Source: Kumtagia sp963820075 | GTDB taxonomy: Bacteria; Pseudomonadota; Alphaproteobacteria; Rhizobiales; Rhizobiaceae | Length of the DNA: 64,000 nucleotides | Direction: 5' to 3' | NCBI GenBank assembly: GCA_963820075.1 | Contig: CAWFYS010000022.1 | Span: 62,001-126,000, forward strand | In this document: in pieces, positions 14,683 through 24,261 of the stretch | Layout: every line of letters starts with the position of its first letter | Position numbering within the stretch: position 1 is the stretch's first letter | Made by a program: the position numbers and the translations under genes | Notes under the pieces: generated by a model | What the model was told of the DNA's origin: nothing | Database searches by the model: none | What the model saw: the letters and a program-made list of their open reading frames with translations, nothing else

Positions 14683-16728
14683 TCAAATATCCAGCTCTTC
14701 GGTCTGGGCGAACTCGGCGCGCTCCTGGATGAAGCGGAAGCGTGCCTCGGGCTTGGTTCCCATCAGCGAATCCACGGCCGACTTGGTTGCGTCCTCGCTA
14801 TCCAGAACCTCGACGCGAAGCAGCGTGCGCTTCCTCGGGTCCATGGTGGTTTCCTTGAGCTGCGCCGCCATCATTTCGCCGAGGCCCTTGAAACGGCCTA
14901 TCTCGACCTTGCCCCGGCCGTTGAATTCCGTCCTCAGCAGTTCATCCTTGTGCCGGTCGTCGCGAGCGTACATGACCTTGCCGCCCTGGCCTATGCGGTA
15001 GAGCGGGGGAACCGCCAAATAAAGATGCCCGCCGCGCACGAGTTGCGGCATTTCCTGGTAGAAGAAGGTGATCAGCAGCGAAGCGATGTGCGCGCCGTCG
15101 ACATCCGCGTCGGTCATGATGATAATTCGGTCGTAGCGCAGATCCTCCTCGCGGTAGCGCGAGCGCGTGCCGCAGCCGAGCGCCTGTATGAGGTCGGCGA
15201 TCTGCTGATTGGCGGCAAGCTTGTCGCTGCCGGCGCTGGCGACGTTGAGGATCTTGCCGCGCAACGGCAGCACGGCCTGCATGGCGCGGTCGCGTGCCTG
15301 CTTGGCGGAGCCGCCGGCGGAATCGCCCTCGACGATGAAGAGCTCGGCGCCGGCGGCGGCGTTCTGCGTGCAGTCGGCGAGCTTGCCGGGAAGCCGCAGT
15401 TTCCGCACCGCGCTCTTGCGGCTCACTTCCTTTTCCTGGCGCCGCCGCACGCGCTCATCGGCGCGGGCGATCACCCAGTCGAGCAATTTCGACGCTTCCT
15501 GCGGATTGTCGGCAAGCCAATGGTCGAAGGCGTCGCGCACGGCCGAATCCACGATGCGGATCGCTTCCACGCTCGCCAGCCGGTCCTTCGTCTGGCCGAC
15601 GAATTCGGGCTCGCGGATGAAGACCGACAGCATGCCGGCCGCCGAGATCATGACATCCTCCGGCGTGACCGACGCCGCCCGCTTGTTGCCCACGAGATCG
15701 GCATAGGCCTTCAGTCCACGCGTCAGCACCGTGCGGAAGCCGGCCTCATGCGTGCCGCCCTCGGGCGTGGGGATGGTATTGCAGTAGGAGTTGAGGAAGC
15801 CGTCCCCGCCATACCAGGTGACGGCCCATTCGATCGATCCGTGGCCGCCCTGCCGGTCGCTTTTCCCGGCAAAGACCTCGCGCGTCACCTGGAACTCGTC
15901 GCCGAGCGTTGCGACCAGATAGTCCTTCAGGCCGCCGGGAAAATGGAAGACGGCCTTGTCCGGCGTCTTGTCCTTGTCGGCGATCATCTCGGGCGCGCAG
16001 GACCAGCGGATTTCGACACCGCCGAACAGATAGGCCTTGGAGCGAGCCATGCGGCAGATACGGGCCGGCTCGAATTTCGCGGCCTTGCCGAAGATCTCCG
16101 GGTCGGGGTGAAAGCGGGTTCTGGTCCCGCGCCGGTTCTGGACATCGCCAAGCAGTTCGAGCGGGCCCTGCGGCACGCCGCGCGAAAACCGCTGCCGATA
16201 AAGCCTTCGTCCGCGTGCAACCTCGACTTCAAGGGAATCGGACAGCGCGTTGACGACCGACACGCCGACGCCGTGCAGGCCGCCGGACGTCTCATAGACC
16301 TTGGAATCGAATTTGCCGCCGGCATGCAGCGTCGTCATGATGACTTCGAGCGCCGACTTGTCCTTGAACTTGGGATGCGGGTCGACGGGAATGCCCCGGC
16401 CGTTATCGGTGACGGTCAGGAAGCCGTCGGCGCCGAGTTCGACCTCGATGAAGGTCGCGTGGCCGGCAACCGCTTCGTCCATCGAATTGTCGATGACCTC
16501 GGCAAAGAGATGGTGCAGCGCCTTCTCATCGGTGCCGCCAATATACATGCCGGGGCGGCGGCGCACCGGCTCCAGCCCTTCGAGGACCTCGATATGGCTG
16601 GCGTCGTAGCCCTCGCTGCCATCCTTGGGAGCGGCTGTCCTGCGCGCCGCCTGCACGATCGGATCGGCCGCGCGCGCCGCGCGGGGCGCTGCTCCAAGAC
16701 TGGAAAAAAGGTCCTTGCTGTCGTCCAT
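14683..16728 (-). CDS. parE: DNA topoisomerase IV subunit B
   Basis: 681 residues with the complete type IIA B-subunit order. GHKL ATPase: EVIDNSMDEAVAGHA and DNGRGIPVDPHPKFKDKSALEV, then GGLHGVGVSVVNALS. Transducer domain; TOPRIM motifs EGDSAGGSAKQARDR and MTDADVDGAHIASLLITFF. C-terminal FKGLGEM and DEL-like tail. The HPKFKDKSALEV wording and the length (shorter than GyrB, ~800) favour ParE over GyrB. It decatenates daughter chromosomes with ParC, which is not in this window. Monocistronic here, with 227 bp of empty sequence between it and gcvP. Confidence 0.95.
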   Translation of the reverse strand: MDDSKDLFSSLGAAPRAARAADPIVQAARRTAAPKDGSEGYDASHIEVLEGLEPVRRRPGMYIGGTDEKALHHLFAEVIDNSMDEAVAGHATFIEVELGADGFLTVTDNGRGIPVDPHPKFKDKSALEVIMTTLHAGGKFDSKVYETSGGLHGVGVSVVNALSDSLEVEVARGRRLYRQRFSRGVPQGPLELLGDVQNRRGTRTRFHPDPEIFGKAAKFEPARICRMARSKAYLFGGVEIRWSCAPEMIADKDKTPDKAVFHFPGGLKDYLVATLGDEFQVTREVFAGKSDRQGGHGSIEWAVTWYGGDGFLNSYCNTIPTPEGGTHEAGFRTVLTRGLKAYADLVGNKRAASVTPEDVMISAAGMLSVFIREPEFVGQTKDRLASVEAIRIVDSAVRDAFDHWLADNPQEASKLLDWVIARADERVRRRQEKEVSRKSAVRKLRLPGKLADCTQNAAAGAELFIVEGDSAGGSAKQARDRAMQAVLPLRGKILNVASAGSDKLAANQQIADLIQALGCGTRSRYREEDLRYDRIIIMTDADVDGAHIASLLITFFYQEMPQLVRGGHLYLAVPPLYRIGQGGKVMYARDDRHKDELLRTEFNGRGKVEIGRFKGLGEMMAAQLKETTMDPRKRTLLRVEVLDSEDATKSAVDSLMGTKPEARFRFIQERAEFAQTEELDI

Positions 16729-16955
16729 CTAGCCATCGGTCAGTGAGTTCGAGCCCTGGCGATAGTTGCACGAAATACTGGGCGCGACACTAGGTTCGCC
16801 GGACGCTACCTGCCTATTCCAATTTGGCTCCGCCATGGTTACTCGACGGTTGACGCCCGACAATGCTCGATAGAGGCTCGCGCACCGCGAGGCAAGGCGC
16901 ACGAGCCGCGCCAGGACTCCGAACTCGGAAAATTGCTCGGGCGTCCGGTGCACCG

Positions 16956-19767
16956 CTACTCGGCGGCGCCCAGATATTCCGACAGCGGCGGGCACGAGCA
17001 GACGAGATTGCGGTCGCCGGCCACATTGTCGATGCGCGACACCGGCGGCCAGTACTTCGCCGCAATGTTCGGATCGGCGGCCGGGTAGGCGGCCTCCAGG
17101 CGCGAGTAAGGATGGTTCCACTCGACGGCCAGAGTTTCGCTCGCGGTATGCGGCGCGTTGACCAGCGGATTGTCGCTCTTCGGCCATTCGCCGGAAGCAA
17201 CCCTGGCGGCTTCCCTCGCGATCGAGATCATCGCATCGCAGAACCGGTCGAGTTCGCGCTTCGGCTCCGATTCGGTGGGCTCGACCATCAGCGTTCCGGC
17301 AACCGGCCAGGACATGGTCGGCGCATGGAACCCGTAGTCGATCAGCCGTTTGGCGACGTCCTCCACGCTGATGCCGGCGCTTTCCTTCAGCACGCGCGTG
17401 TCGAGAATGCACTCATGCGCCACGCGGTCGCCGCGGCCCTTGTAGAGCACCGGATAGTGATCCTGGAGCCTTGTGGCGACATAGTTGGCGGCGAGGATGG
17501 CCTGCTCGGTCGCCAGCTTCAGGCCGGCGGCCCCCATCATGCGGAGGTACATCCAGGTGATCGGCAGGATCGACGCGCTGCCGAACGGCGCCGCCGAAAC
17601 CGGGTGCTCCGTGCCGTTCTCGATATGGCCCGGCAGGAAGGGCGCCAGATGTTGCGCCACGCCGATCGGGCCGACGCCCGGTCCTCCGCCGCCATGCGGA
17701 ATGCAGAAGGTCTTGTGCAGGTTCATGTGGCAGACATCGGCGCCGATGTCGCCCGGTCGCGACAGGCCGACCAGCGCGTTCAGATTGGCGCCGTCGAAAT
17801 AGACCTGGCCGCCATTGTCGTGGATGAGCTGGCAAAGGTCCTTCACACCCTCCTCGATAGACGCCATGCGTCGACGGGTAGGTGATCATCAGCGCCGCCA
17901 GATTGGCGGCGTGCCTGCGACCTTCTCCCGCATGTCGTCCATGTCGATGTCGCCGCTGGTCGGTGCAGCGCACCACCACGACGTCCATGCCCGCCATCGC
18001 CGCGCTGGCCGGATTGGTGCCATGCGCGGAGGAGGGGATCAGGCAGATCGTGCGGTGCGGCTCGCCACGCGACGCGTGATAGCGGCGAATGGCCAGCAGC
18101 CCGGCATACTCGCCCTGGCTGCCGGCATTAGGCTGCAAGGAGACCGCCGCAAAGCCGGTGATTTCGGCCAGCCAGCGCTCCAGATCGTCCGTCATCGACT
18201 TGTAGCCCCTGGACTGGCTCTTCGGCGCGAAGGGATGCAGGTTGGAAACGCTCGGCCAGGTGACCGGGATCATCTCGGCTGCCGCGTTGAGCTTCATGGT
18301 GCAGGAGCCGAGCGGGATCATCGTGCGGTCCAGCGCCAGATCCTTGTCGGCGAGCCTGCGCAGGAAGCGCATCATCTCGGTCTCGGAACGGTTCTCATGG
18401 AAGACCGGCTGCGACAGGAAGCCCTTGATCGGCCGAGGCTGTCCAGGCAGTTGCCGTGCGGCTTTCTCAGGGACGTCGGCGTCGAACAGCGCGGCGATCG
18501 CCTGGAGATCGGCTTCGGTCGAGGTTTCGTCGAAACTGATGCCGAGCAGATCGTCGTCGATCATCCTGAGAAGGCGGCCGTCCTTCTCGGCCTCCTTCGC
18601 GATCGCCTTGCTCTCGCCGCTTACCTCGACGGTAACGGCGTCGAAGCGCTGGTCCCCGAACACTTTCACGCCCTTGGCCTTCAGCGCGGAAGCAAGCCGC
18701 GTGGCAAGATCGTGCGCATGCGCGGCGATCGCCTGAAGACCTTCCGGCCCGTGCCAGATGGCATAGGCCGTCGCCATGTTGGCGAGCAGCGCCTGCGCGG
18801 TGCAGATGTTCGAGGTCGCCTTGTCGCGGCGGATATGCTGTTCGCGTGTCTGCAGCGCGAGGCGGTAGCCGGGCCGGCCCTGGCTGTCCACCGACTGGCC
18901 CACAAGCCGTCCGGGCATCAGCCGCGTCAGCCTGTCGGAGACGGCGCAATAGGCGGCGTGCGGTCCGCCGAAGCCGATCGGTACGCCGTAGCGCTGCATG
19001 GAGCCCACCGCGATGTCGGCGCCGAGGCTGGCCGGCGTCTGCATGATGGCGAGGGCCAGCGGGTCGGCGACGAAGATGATGATGGCGCCGGCCGCCTTGG
19101 CTTCGGCGATCTTCGCCGAATGGTCGCCATAGACGCCATAGGTATCCGGCCAGGCGACGACCAGCGCCGCGGTATTGGCGTTGACCTCGTCGCCATCGAC
19201 TTCGATGCCGAGCGGTTCGGCGCGGGTCTCGACGACATGACGCGTTTGCGGATGCAGCTTGCCGGCAAAGGTGACGCGCGTGCGCTTTTCCCTGTGATGG
19301 CGGAACGCGATGCCGACTGCTTCGGCCAGCGCCGTCGCTTCATCGAGCAGCGAGGCGGAGGCCACCGGCAGGCCGGTCAACTCGGTCACAAGCGTCTGGA
19401 AATTGAACAGCATTTCCAGCCGGCCCTGGCTGATCTCGCCCTGATAGGGCGTATAGGCGGTGTACCAGGCCGGGTTCTCGAAGAGATTGCGCAGGATCAC
19501 CGGCGGCACATGCGTGCCGTGATAGCCGAGGCCGACGAAGCTCTTCAGCACGATGTTGGCGGACATTTTGTCGGCAAGCTCGGCCAGCGCCTCGGCCTCG
19601 GTCGCCGGCGCCGGCAGGTCGAGCGGTTGGGCGAGCCTGATCTTCCTTGGTACGGCCTGCGAGATCAGCGTTTCCAGCGAGGGCACGCCGATCGCCGCCA
19701 GCATGGCGCGCGTTTCGGCCACGCTCGGGCCGATATGGCGCGGGGCGAAGGGATTATTGGTGGTCAT
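16956..19767 (-). CDS. gcvP: Glycine dehydrogenase (P-protein); three apparent indels
   Basis: The PLP-dependent decarboxylase of the glycine cleavage system, ~936 residues. The start at 19767 gives MTTNNPFAPRHIGPS. The N-terminal half (YQGEISQGRLEMLFNFQTL) and the PLP-lysine region HMNLHKTFCIPHGGGGPGVG in the C-terminal half are present. The frame is lost after DVVVVRCTD near 17958 (one extra base), shifts again near 17915 (one base missing), and near 17855 (one extra). After each the conserved sequence resumes, e.g. ANLAALMITYPSTHGV and EEGVKDLC. The net length is one base over a multiple of three. I treat these as probable sequence errors. Last gene of gcvTHP. Confidence 0.88.
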
Positions 19768-19786
19768 GACCGGTTTCCTGCTCCGT

Positions 19787-20155
19787 TCAGCCGATATGGG
19801 CCTTGTAGGCAGCCTCATCCATCAGCCCGTCCAACTGGCTCTTGTCGGCGAGTTTCATCTTCCAAAGCCAGCCGTCCTTCGTGGCGGAGGAATTGACCAG
19901 CGCCGGGTCGGCGGAAAGCGCGGTGTTGGCCTCCAGGACTTCGCCATCGGCGGGGGCGTAGACGTCCGAGGCCGCCTTGACGGATTCGACAACGACCGCC
20001 ACGTCGCCTTTCGCAATCGCGCGGCCGGCTTCCGGCAGTTCGACGAAGACGAGATCGCCGAGTTGCTCCTGCGCGTAGTCGGTGATGCCCACCACCGCCG
20101 TGTCGCCCTCGACGCGAATCCATTCATGGTCGTCGGTGTAGTAGATCTGCGGCAT
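19787..20155 (-). CDS. gcvH: Glycine cleavage system H protein
   Basis: 122 residues; the lipoyl carrier that shuttles the aminomethyl group between P-, T- and L-proteins. Lipoylation site ESVKAASDVYAPADGE with Lys60. It starts MPQIYYTDDHEWI at 20155, 8 bases after AAAGGA, which overlaps the gcvT stop; an alternative ATG at 20164 lies inside that stop. It sits between gcvT and gcvP with short spacers, so all three are co-transcribed under the glycine riboswitch. Confidence 0.96.
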   Translation of the reverse strand: MPQIYYTDDHEWIRVEGDTAVVGITDYAQEQLGDLVFVELPEAGRAIAKGDVAVVVESVKAASDVYAPADGEVLEANTALSADPALVNSSATKDGWLWKMKLADKSQLDGLMDEAAYKAHIG

Positions 20156-20160
20156 GAGGT

Positions 20161-21262
20161 TCATCCTTTGCGGTAGCGATGTTGCGTAAACGGAAGGGAG
20201 TGGACGTCGACGGCGACCTTCGCGCCGCGCACATCGGCGAAGACACGCGAGCCCGCCGAGGAAAGCGATGCCGAGACATAGCCCATCGCGACCGGGTGGC
20301 CGGCCGAGGGGCCGAAACCGCCCGAGGTAACGCGGCCGACGGTGCGGCCGGTTTCGTCGGTGAGAGCGGCACCCGCGCGGACGGGCTGTCGGCCCTCCGG
20401 TTTCAGGCCGACGCGCTTTTCGGCGGCGCCCAGCGCAATCTTTCTTTGCAGCGCGTCGGAGCCGGCAAAGGCGCCGGTCGTGCGCAGGCTCTTCGGTATG
20501 GCCCAGAGCAGGCCGGCGGCCACCGGGTCGGTTTCCTCGGAAATGTCCTGGCCGTGCAGGCAAAGGCCGGCTTCCAGCCGCAGGCTGTCGCGGGCGGCGA
20601 GCCCGATCCACATGACGCGATCGTCGGCCAGCAGATTCGTCACAAGCTCGCGTGCATCCGTTTCGGGCAAGCCGATCTCGAACCCGTCCTCGCCGGTATA
20701 GCCCGAACGGCTCATGAACCAGCCCGGCCTGGGTTCGAAGCCCGGTCATGAAGGTCAGCGAGCCGGTCTCGATGCCGGCGCGGGCAAGGGCTGCCACCGC
20801 CTCGGGTCCCTGGATCGCCAGAAAGACACGATCGAGCGGCGCAACGATGCACTCCAGGCCGTGGGCGAGCGACCTGAGACGGGCTTCGTCCTTGTCGGCA
20901 TTGCCGGCGTTCGCCACGACCATGAAACGCGTCGGGCCGAGCCTGGTGACGATCAGATCGTCGATGATGCCCGCCGCGTCGGTGAGGAGGAACGTGTATT
21001 TGGACTGCCGCTCTTCCAGCGCCAAGGCATCGAGAGGGCAGGCCTTCGACAGGAGCGCCGCGCTGCCCGGGCCGGACACTTCGAACAGTTTCATGTGGGA
21101 AATATCGAACAGCCCGGCATGATCGCGTGTGTGAAGGTGCTCCTTCATCACGCCCGGCGGATAGGTGAGCGGCATCCACCAGCCGGCGAAAGCGCCGAAG
21201 CGCGCCCCCGCGAGGTTATGCAAATCTTCGAGCGGCAGTTTCTTCGGGTCAACGTCGGTCAT
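20161..21262 (-). CDS. gcvT: Aminomethyltransferase (T-protein); one apparent frameshift
   Basis: Start ATG at 21262 (MTDVDPKKLPLEDLHN). The first ~175 residues carry the family blocks FAGWWMPLTY, DHAGLFDISHMKLFEVSG and TRFMVVANAGNADKD. Near 20741 an extra base shifts the frame inside the segment that should read FMTG-FEPRPGWFMSRSGYTGEDGFEIG. The second frame then continues to the stop at 20161 with AARDSLRLEAGLCLHGQDI and GRVTSGGFGPSAGHPVAMGYV. Total length is one base over a multiple of three. It transfers methylene from the H-protein to tetrahydrofolate. First gene of the operon, directly behind the riboswitch. Confidence 0.88.
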
Positions 21263-21309
21263 GACTTCTCCAGAGCGCACACATTCGACCGCCTGCGGCG
21301 GTCCCATGG

Positions 21310-21495
21310 TGCCCCTCTGTCTGAAGCCTGAGAGACTCGCGCAACCGGAACTCTGTCGGCGACGCTTACACCTTCGGCGCGGGGATTTCGGCCCCGACTT
21401 TCCAGAGTGTCTTGCCTGCTTGCGGTTCTTTTGCCTGAGAGATTTCGGGCGTTTCCCCTTCGGCGGCAGCGTTGCTGCTCTCTCCCGCAAACCGA
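21310..21495 (-). promoter_or_regulatory. Tandem glycine riboswitch upstream of gcvTHP
   Basis: On the minus strand two similar aptamers follow each other. The first has GCGGGAGAGAGCAGC, then CGCCGAAGGGGAAACGCCC and AATCTCTCAGGCAAAAG. The second has CTCTGGAAAGTCGGG, then GCGCCGAAGGTGTAAGCG and AGTCTCTCAGGCTTCAGACAG. The CGCCGAAGG and TCTCTCAGGC blocks are the conserved glycine-binding core. The second aptamer ends about 50 bases before the gcvT start, as in other bacteria where glycine turns the operon on. No Rho-independent terminator is obvious between, so translational control is possible. Confidence 0.93.
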
Positions 21496-21599
21496 CGAGG
21501 TTCCTTGCGGAACCCCCCGACGACTCGTCTGTAGCCTACGCCCGCGGTTTTGTCACCTCCCTGCGATATGCGATATGCCGCTATTTGAATTAGGCAGGG

Positions 21600-21769
21600 T
21601 TGACCCGCATTTCTCACACTGGACATGGCCCCATAGGGTTGCCTTTCGGCGGGCATCTGCCGCGTCGGGCGGCTCAACCGTATGTCTCTATACGCTTTTC
21701 GCCCGCCGACCTATCTGCCGCGCCGAAAGAGCAACGCAGGCCATGTCGAGTGCAAGAAATGCGGGTCAA
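21600..21769. repeat. 170-bp imperfect palindrome
   Basis: TTGACCCGCATTTCTCACAC at the left end faces GTGCAAGAAATGCGGGTCAA at the right end, continuing inwards into GGACATGGCC and GGCCATGTCG. Inner arms TTGCCTTTCGGCGGGC and GCCGCGCCGAAAGAGCAA also pair. It is a separate family from the other repeats in the window. The remaining 21496-21599 is the likely promoter region of the riboswitch transcript, and 21770-21956 shows no gene I can support. Confidence 0.7.
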
Positions 21770-21956
21770 GGTCGTCGGATACCGCCGAAACCACCGCGGT
21801 CTTCCCAAAGCCGCCCTTGCCGAAGCCTGTCGCGGCGAGGCTCTTCTGGCCGCGCGACAGCGATCCGCCCGCCTTTTCTCCTCTGGCTCGATTGCCGCAC
21901 CGGCACAAGCGACGGCAAACAGCGTGTCAGAGGTTTCAGGCGCCGCACCTGTCGCT

Positions 21957-22610
21957 TCAGGATTGGTTGGCTATCGTGACCACGAGATTGACCGCCGCCG
22001 CGACGATTACCGTGTTGAAGAAGAAGGAAAACACGGAATGCACCATGGTTATGCGGCGCATGCGGGTGTCGGTGATGTTGGTGTCGGCGGTCTGCGCCGT
22101 CATGCCGACGACTATCGAGTAATAGAGGAAATCCCAGCCTTCCGGGCTTTCGGTTCCGGGGAAGGCGAGGCCGCGCAGCGGCTTCCTTGCCGCCTTTGTC
22201 GCGCCGCTGCCGCCCTGCCAATAGGCATGAGCGTAGTGAAGCGCCGCCATCGTGTGGATGGCGAACCAGCCGAGCGGCACCGAGGCAAGCGAAAAGACGA
22301 GATGAAACGCCTCGGGACGCTGCCCGGCGTTTATCAGCAGGAAGAGCGACGAGATGGCAACCCCGACCACCGCTACCGTTACGAGGAAGATGATCGCGAC
22401 GGGTTCGTCGGTTTCAGCCGCTGATTTGCTCAGAAAGTCGGCGGTGAGATGCGGCATCGCATGCAGCGTCAGCCCGAGATAGACGACGAAGAATGCGTTG
22501 GCCCCGATGGTGGAGGCAAGGTCGGGAAAGAACAACAGGCCGACGAGGAAAGCCGCCGCCCCCGCCAGAGCGGAGATGTAAAAGATAATGTGACGGCGCT
22601 GCAGTGTCAT
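21957..22610 (-). CDS. DUF1345 domain membrane protein
   Basis: 217 residues with four or five hydrophobic segments. The DUF1345 pattern is recognisable: FSLASVPLGWFAIHTMAALHYAHAYW in the middle and EGWDFLYYSIVVGMTAQTADTNITDTRMRR towards the end, the latter being the strongest family block. Function unknown. Its start overlaps the stop of the DUF188 gene by 4 bases (ATGA), so it is the last gene of a three-gene minus-strand operon with the MetE-like enzyme. Confidence 0.87.
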   Translation of the reverse strand: MTLQRRHIIFYISALAGAAAFLVGLLFFPDLASTIGANAFFVVYLGLTLHAMPHLTADFLSKSAAETDEPVAIIFLVTVAVVGVAISSLFLLINAGQRPEAFHLVFSLASVPLGWFAIHTMAALHYAHAYWQGGSGATKAARKPLRGLAFPGTESPEGWDFLYYSIVVGMTAQTADTNITDTRMRRITMVHSVFSFFFNTVIVAAAVNLVVTIANQS

Positions 22611-23113
22611 GGCGCGTCCGCCGCCGCCGACTTCATCGCGCGGCGCACCGCCTGGTCCAGTGCCCCAAGGAAGCGCGAGCGATCCTCGCGCGTGAAGCCC
22701 GCATTGTAGCCCTTGCTCTCGCCCGTCTCGCGCAAATGCTGCTTCAGGTCGCGCATCGCCACCGCCATGCCGATCGTGTCGGGCGTGAATGCCCTGCCGG
22801 TCGGACCGATCACATGCGCCCCGAGCGCCACCGCGCGGGCGGCGAGCGGAATGTCGGCCGTAACGACGATGTCGTTGGTCCTGGCATTCTCGACGATCCA
22901 GTCGTCGGCGGCGTCCGCGCCCTTCGTCACCACGACATGCCGCACCATCGGATCGCGCGACGGCCGCAGCCCGCCATTGGAGACGAAGGTCACGACCAGG
23001 CTGAAACGTTCCGCCACGCGGACAATTTCGTCCTTCACGGGACAGGCGTCGGCATCGACGTAGATGCGCGGCCCGGCTTTCTCCGTGTTCGCGCCCGAGT
23101 CAGGCTCAGGCAT
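22607..23113 (-). CDS. YaiI/YqxD family (DUF188) protein
   Basis: 168 residues from ATG 23113. The DUF188 NYN/PIN-like fold is shown by IYVDADACPVKDEIVRVAER at the start, NGGLRPSRDPMVRHVVVTKGAD, NDIVVTADIPLAARAVALGA (second acidic motif) and GPTGRAFTPDTIGMAVAMRDL. The Asp residues suggest a nuclease-type metal site, but no function is established. It overlaps the MetE-like gene by 8 bases and the DUF1345 gene by 4 bases. Confidence 0.9.
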   Translation of the reverse strand: MPEPDSGANTEKAGPRIYVDADACPVKDEIVRVAERFSLVVTFVSNGGLRPSRDPMVRHVVVTKGADAADDWIVENARTNDIVVTADIPLAARAVALGAHVIGPTGRAFTPDTIGMAVAMRDLKQHLRETGESKGYNAGFTREDRSRFLGALDQAVRRAMKSAAADAP

Positions 23114-24128
23114 AGCGCTGCCGCGCCAAAGCCGCGCCGTCGCCCAGTGCGCGGAGTTTGCCGACCGCGACGGCGCGCGAAAGCGGCGCCATACCGCAAT
23201 TCGTGCAGGGCTGGATGCGCTCCGCATCGGCATGCTTCAGCGCTTCGCCGATCGTGGCCGCCACCTGTTGCGGCGTCTCGATCGCGTTGGAGGCGACATC
23301 GATGGCGCCGACGAGCAATTGCTTGTCGGGCAAGAGGCCGATCAGCGATATGGGCACATGGGAGTTGGCGCATTCCAGCGATACCTGGCGGATCGACGAG
23401 GCGTTGATCGCAGGAAAGATGGCCTCGTACTGCCGCCATTCGCCGCCCAGCGTCTCCTTCCACTTCAGGTTCGCCTCGATGCCGTAGCCGTAGCAGATGT
23501 GCACCGCCGTGGTGCATTTCAGCCCGCGCGCGGCGCGCTCCAGCGCGGCGATGCCCCAGTCGTTGACATCGTCCATGAAGACGTTGAAGGCGGGCTCGTC
23601 GAACTGGACGACATCGACGCCCGCCGATTCCAGTTCCAGTGCCTCCTCGTTGAGGATTTCGGCGAAGGCCATTGCCATGTCGGCGCGCCGGCCGAAATGG
23701 CCATCGGCGAGCGTGTCGCAGATCGTCATGGGGCCGGGCAGCGTCCATTTCAGGCCTTGCTTCGTATGAGCGCGGCAGAATGCGGCCTCGTCGCGGTGCA
23801 CGGGCCGGCTGCGCCTGGGCTTGCCGGTGACGGTCGGCACGTCGACGACGTAGCGGTTGTTGCGGATACCCATCGGAGTCTTGAGGTTCCAGTCGATGCC
23901 CTCGACCGTCTCCAGGAAGCCGTGCACGAAATGGGTGCGGAACTGTTCGCCGTCGGATACCACCTCGATGCCGGCGTCTTCCTGCTCCTTGATCCAGATC
24001 AGCGCCGCGTCGCGCTTGGCCTGGTCGAGGGCAGGGCCCGCAAGCATCCATTTCGGCCACAGCTTTTCGGTCTCGGCCAGCCAGCCGGGCTTGGGCAGGC
24101 TGCCGGCGATGGTGGGTGGGAACAACAT
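23106..24128 (-). CDS. MetE-like core methyltransferase (cobalamin-independent methionine synthase C-terminal family)
   Basis: 340 residues equal to the C-terminal catalytic barrel of MetE without the N-terminal folate half. Start MLFPPTIAGSLPKP at 24128 behind AGGAGGA; an upstream in-frame ATG (24146) has no such site. Zinc ligands are visible as HICYGYG (His-x-Cys) and CTNCGM (Cys), with VVQFDEPAF contributing the conserved acidic residues. Such short MetE relatives methylate homocysteine or other thiols from donors other than tetrahydrofolate-triglutamate; the donor cannot be told here. First gene of the operon with DUF188 and DUF1345. Confidence 0.87.
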   Translation of the reverse strand: MLFPPTIAGSLPKPGWLAETEKLWPKWMLAGPALDQAKRDAALIWIKEQEDAGIEVVSDGEQFRTHFVHGFLETVEGIDWNLKTPMGIRNNRYVVDVPTVTGKPRRSRPVHRDEAAFCRAHTKQGLKWTLPGPMTICDTLADGHFGRRADMAMAFAEILNEEALELESAGVDVVQFDEPAFNVFMDDVNDWGIAALERAARGLKCTTAVHICYGYGIEANLKWKETLGGEWRQYEAIFPAINASSIRQVSLECANSHVPISLIGLLPDKQLLVGAIDVASNAIETPQQVAATIGEALKHADAERIQPCTNCGMAPLSRAVAVGKLRALGDGAALARQRYA

Positions 24129-24261
24129 GGCGATCCTCCTCCTCAAGCAGGCTTGCGCTGCTTGCCTGGCTTGTCTTAACCGAAAGTTTCCTCAGGTCTC
24201 AGGCGGCGACCTCAGGCTGGCGGACAACGCCTCGTCATGGCGCCGAAACCTGCTTTAGCGC

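Noticed and set aside
14497..16746. A 749-codon plus-strand frame across parE
   Set aside because: Antisense of a perfectly conserved parE; Arg/Gly/Ala-rich composition typical of high-GC shadow frames.
17815..19896. A 693-codon plus-strand frame across gcvP
   Set aside because: Antisense of gcvP; no conserved motif.
24129..24261. A SAM- or SAH-type riboswitch upstream of the MetE-like gene
   Set aside because: There are short inverted stretches but none of the conserved core sequences of the known SAM-II or SAH aptamers; not supported.
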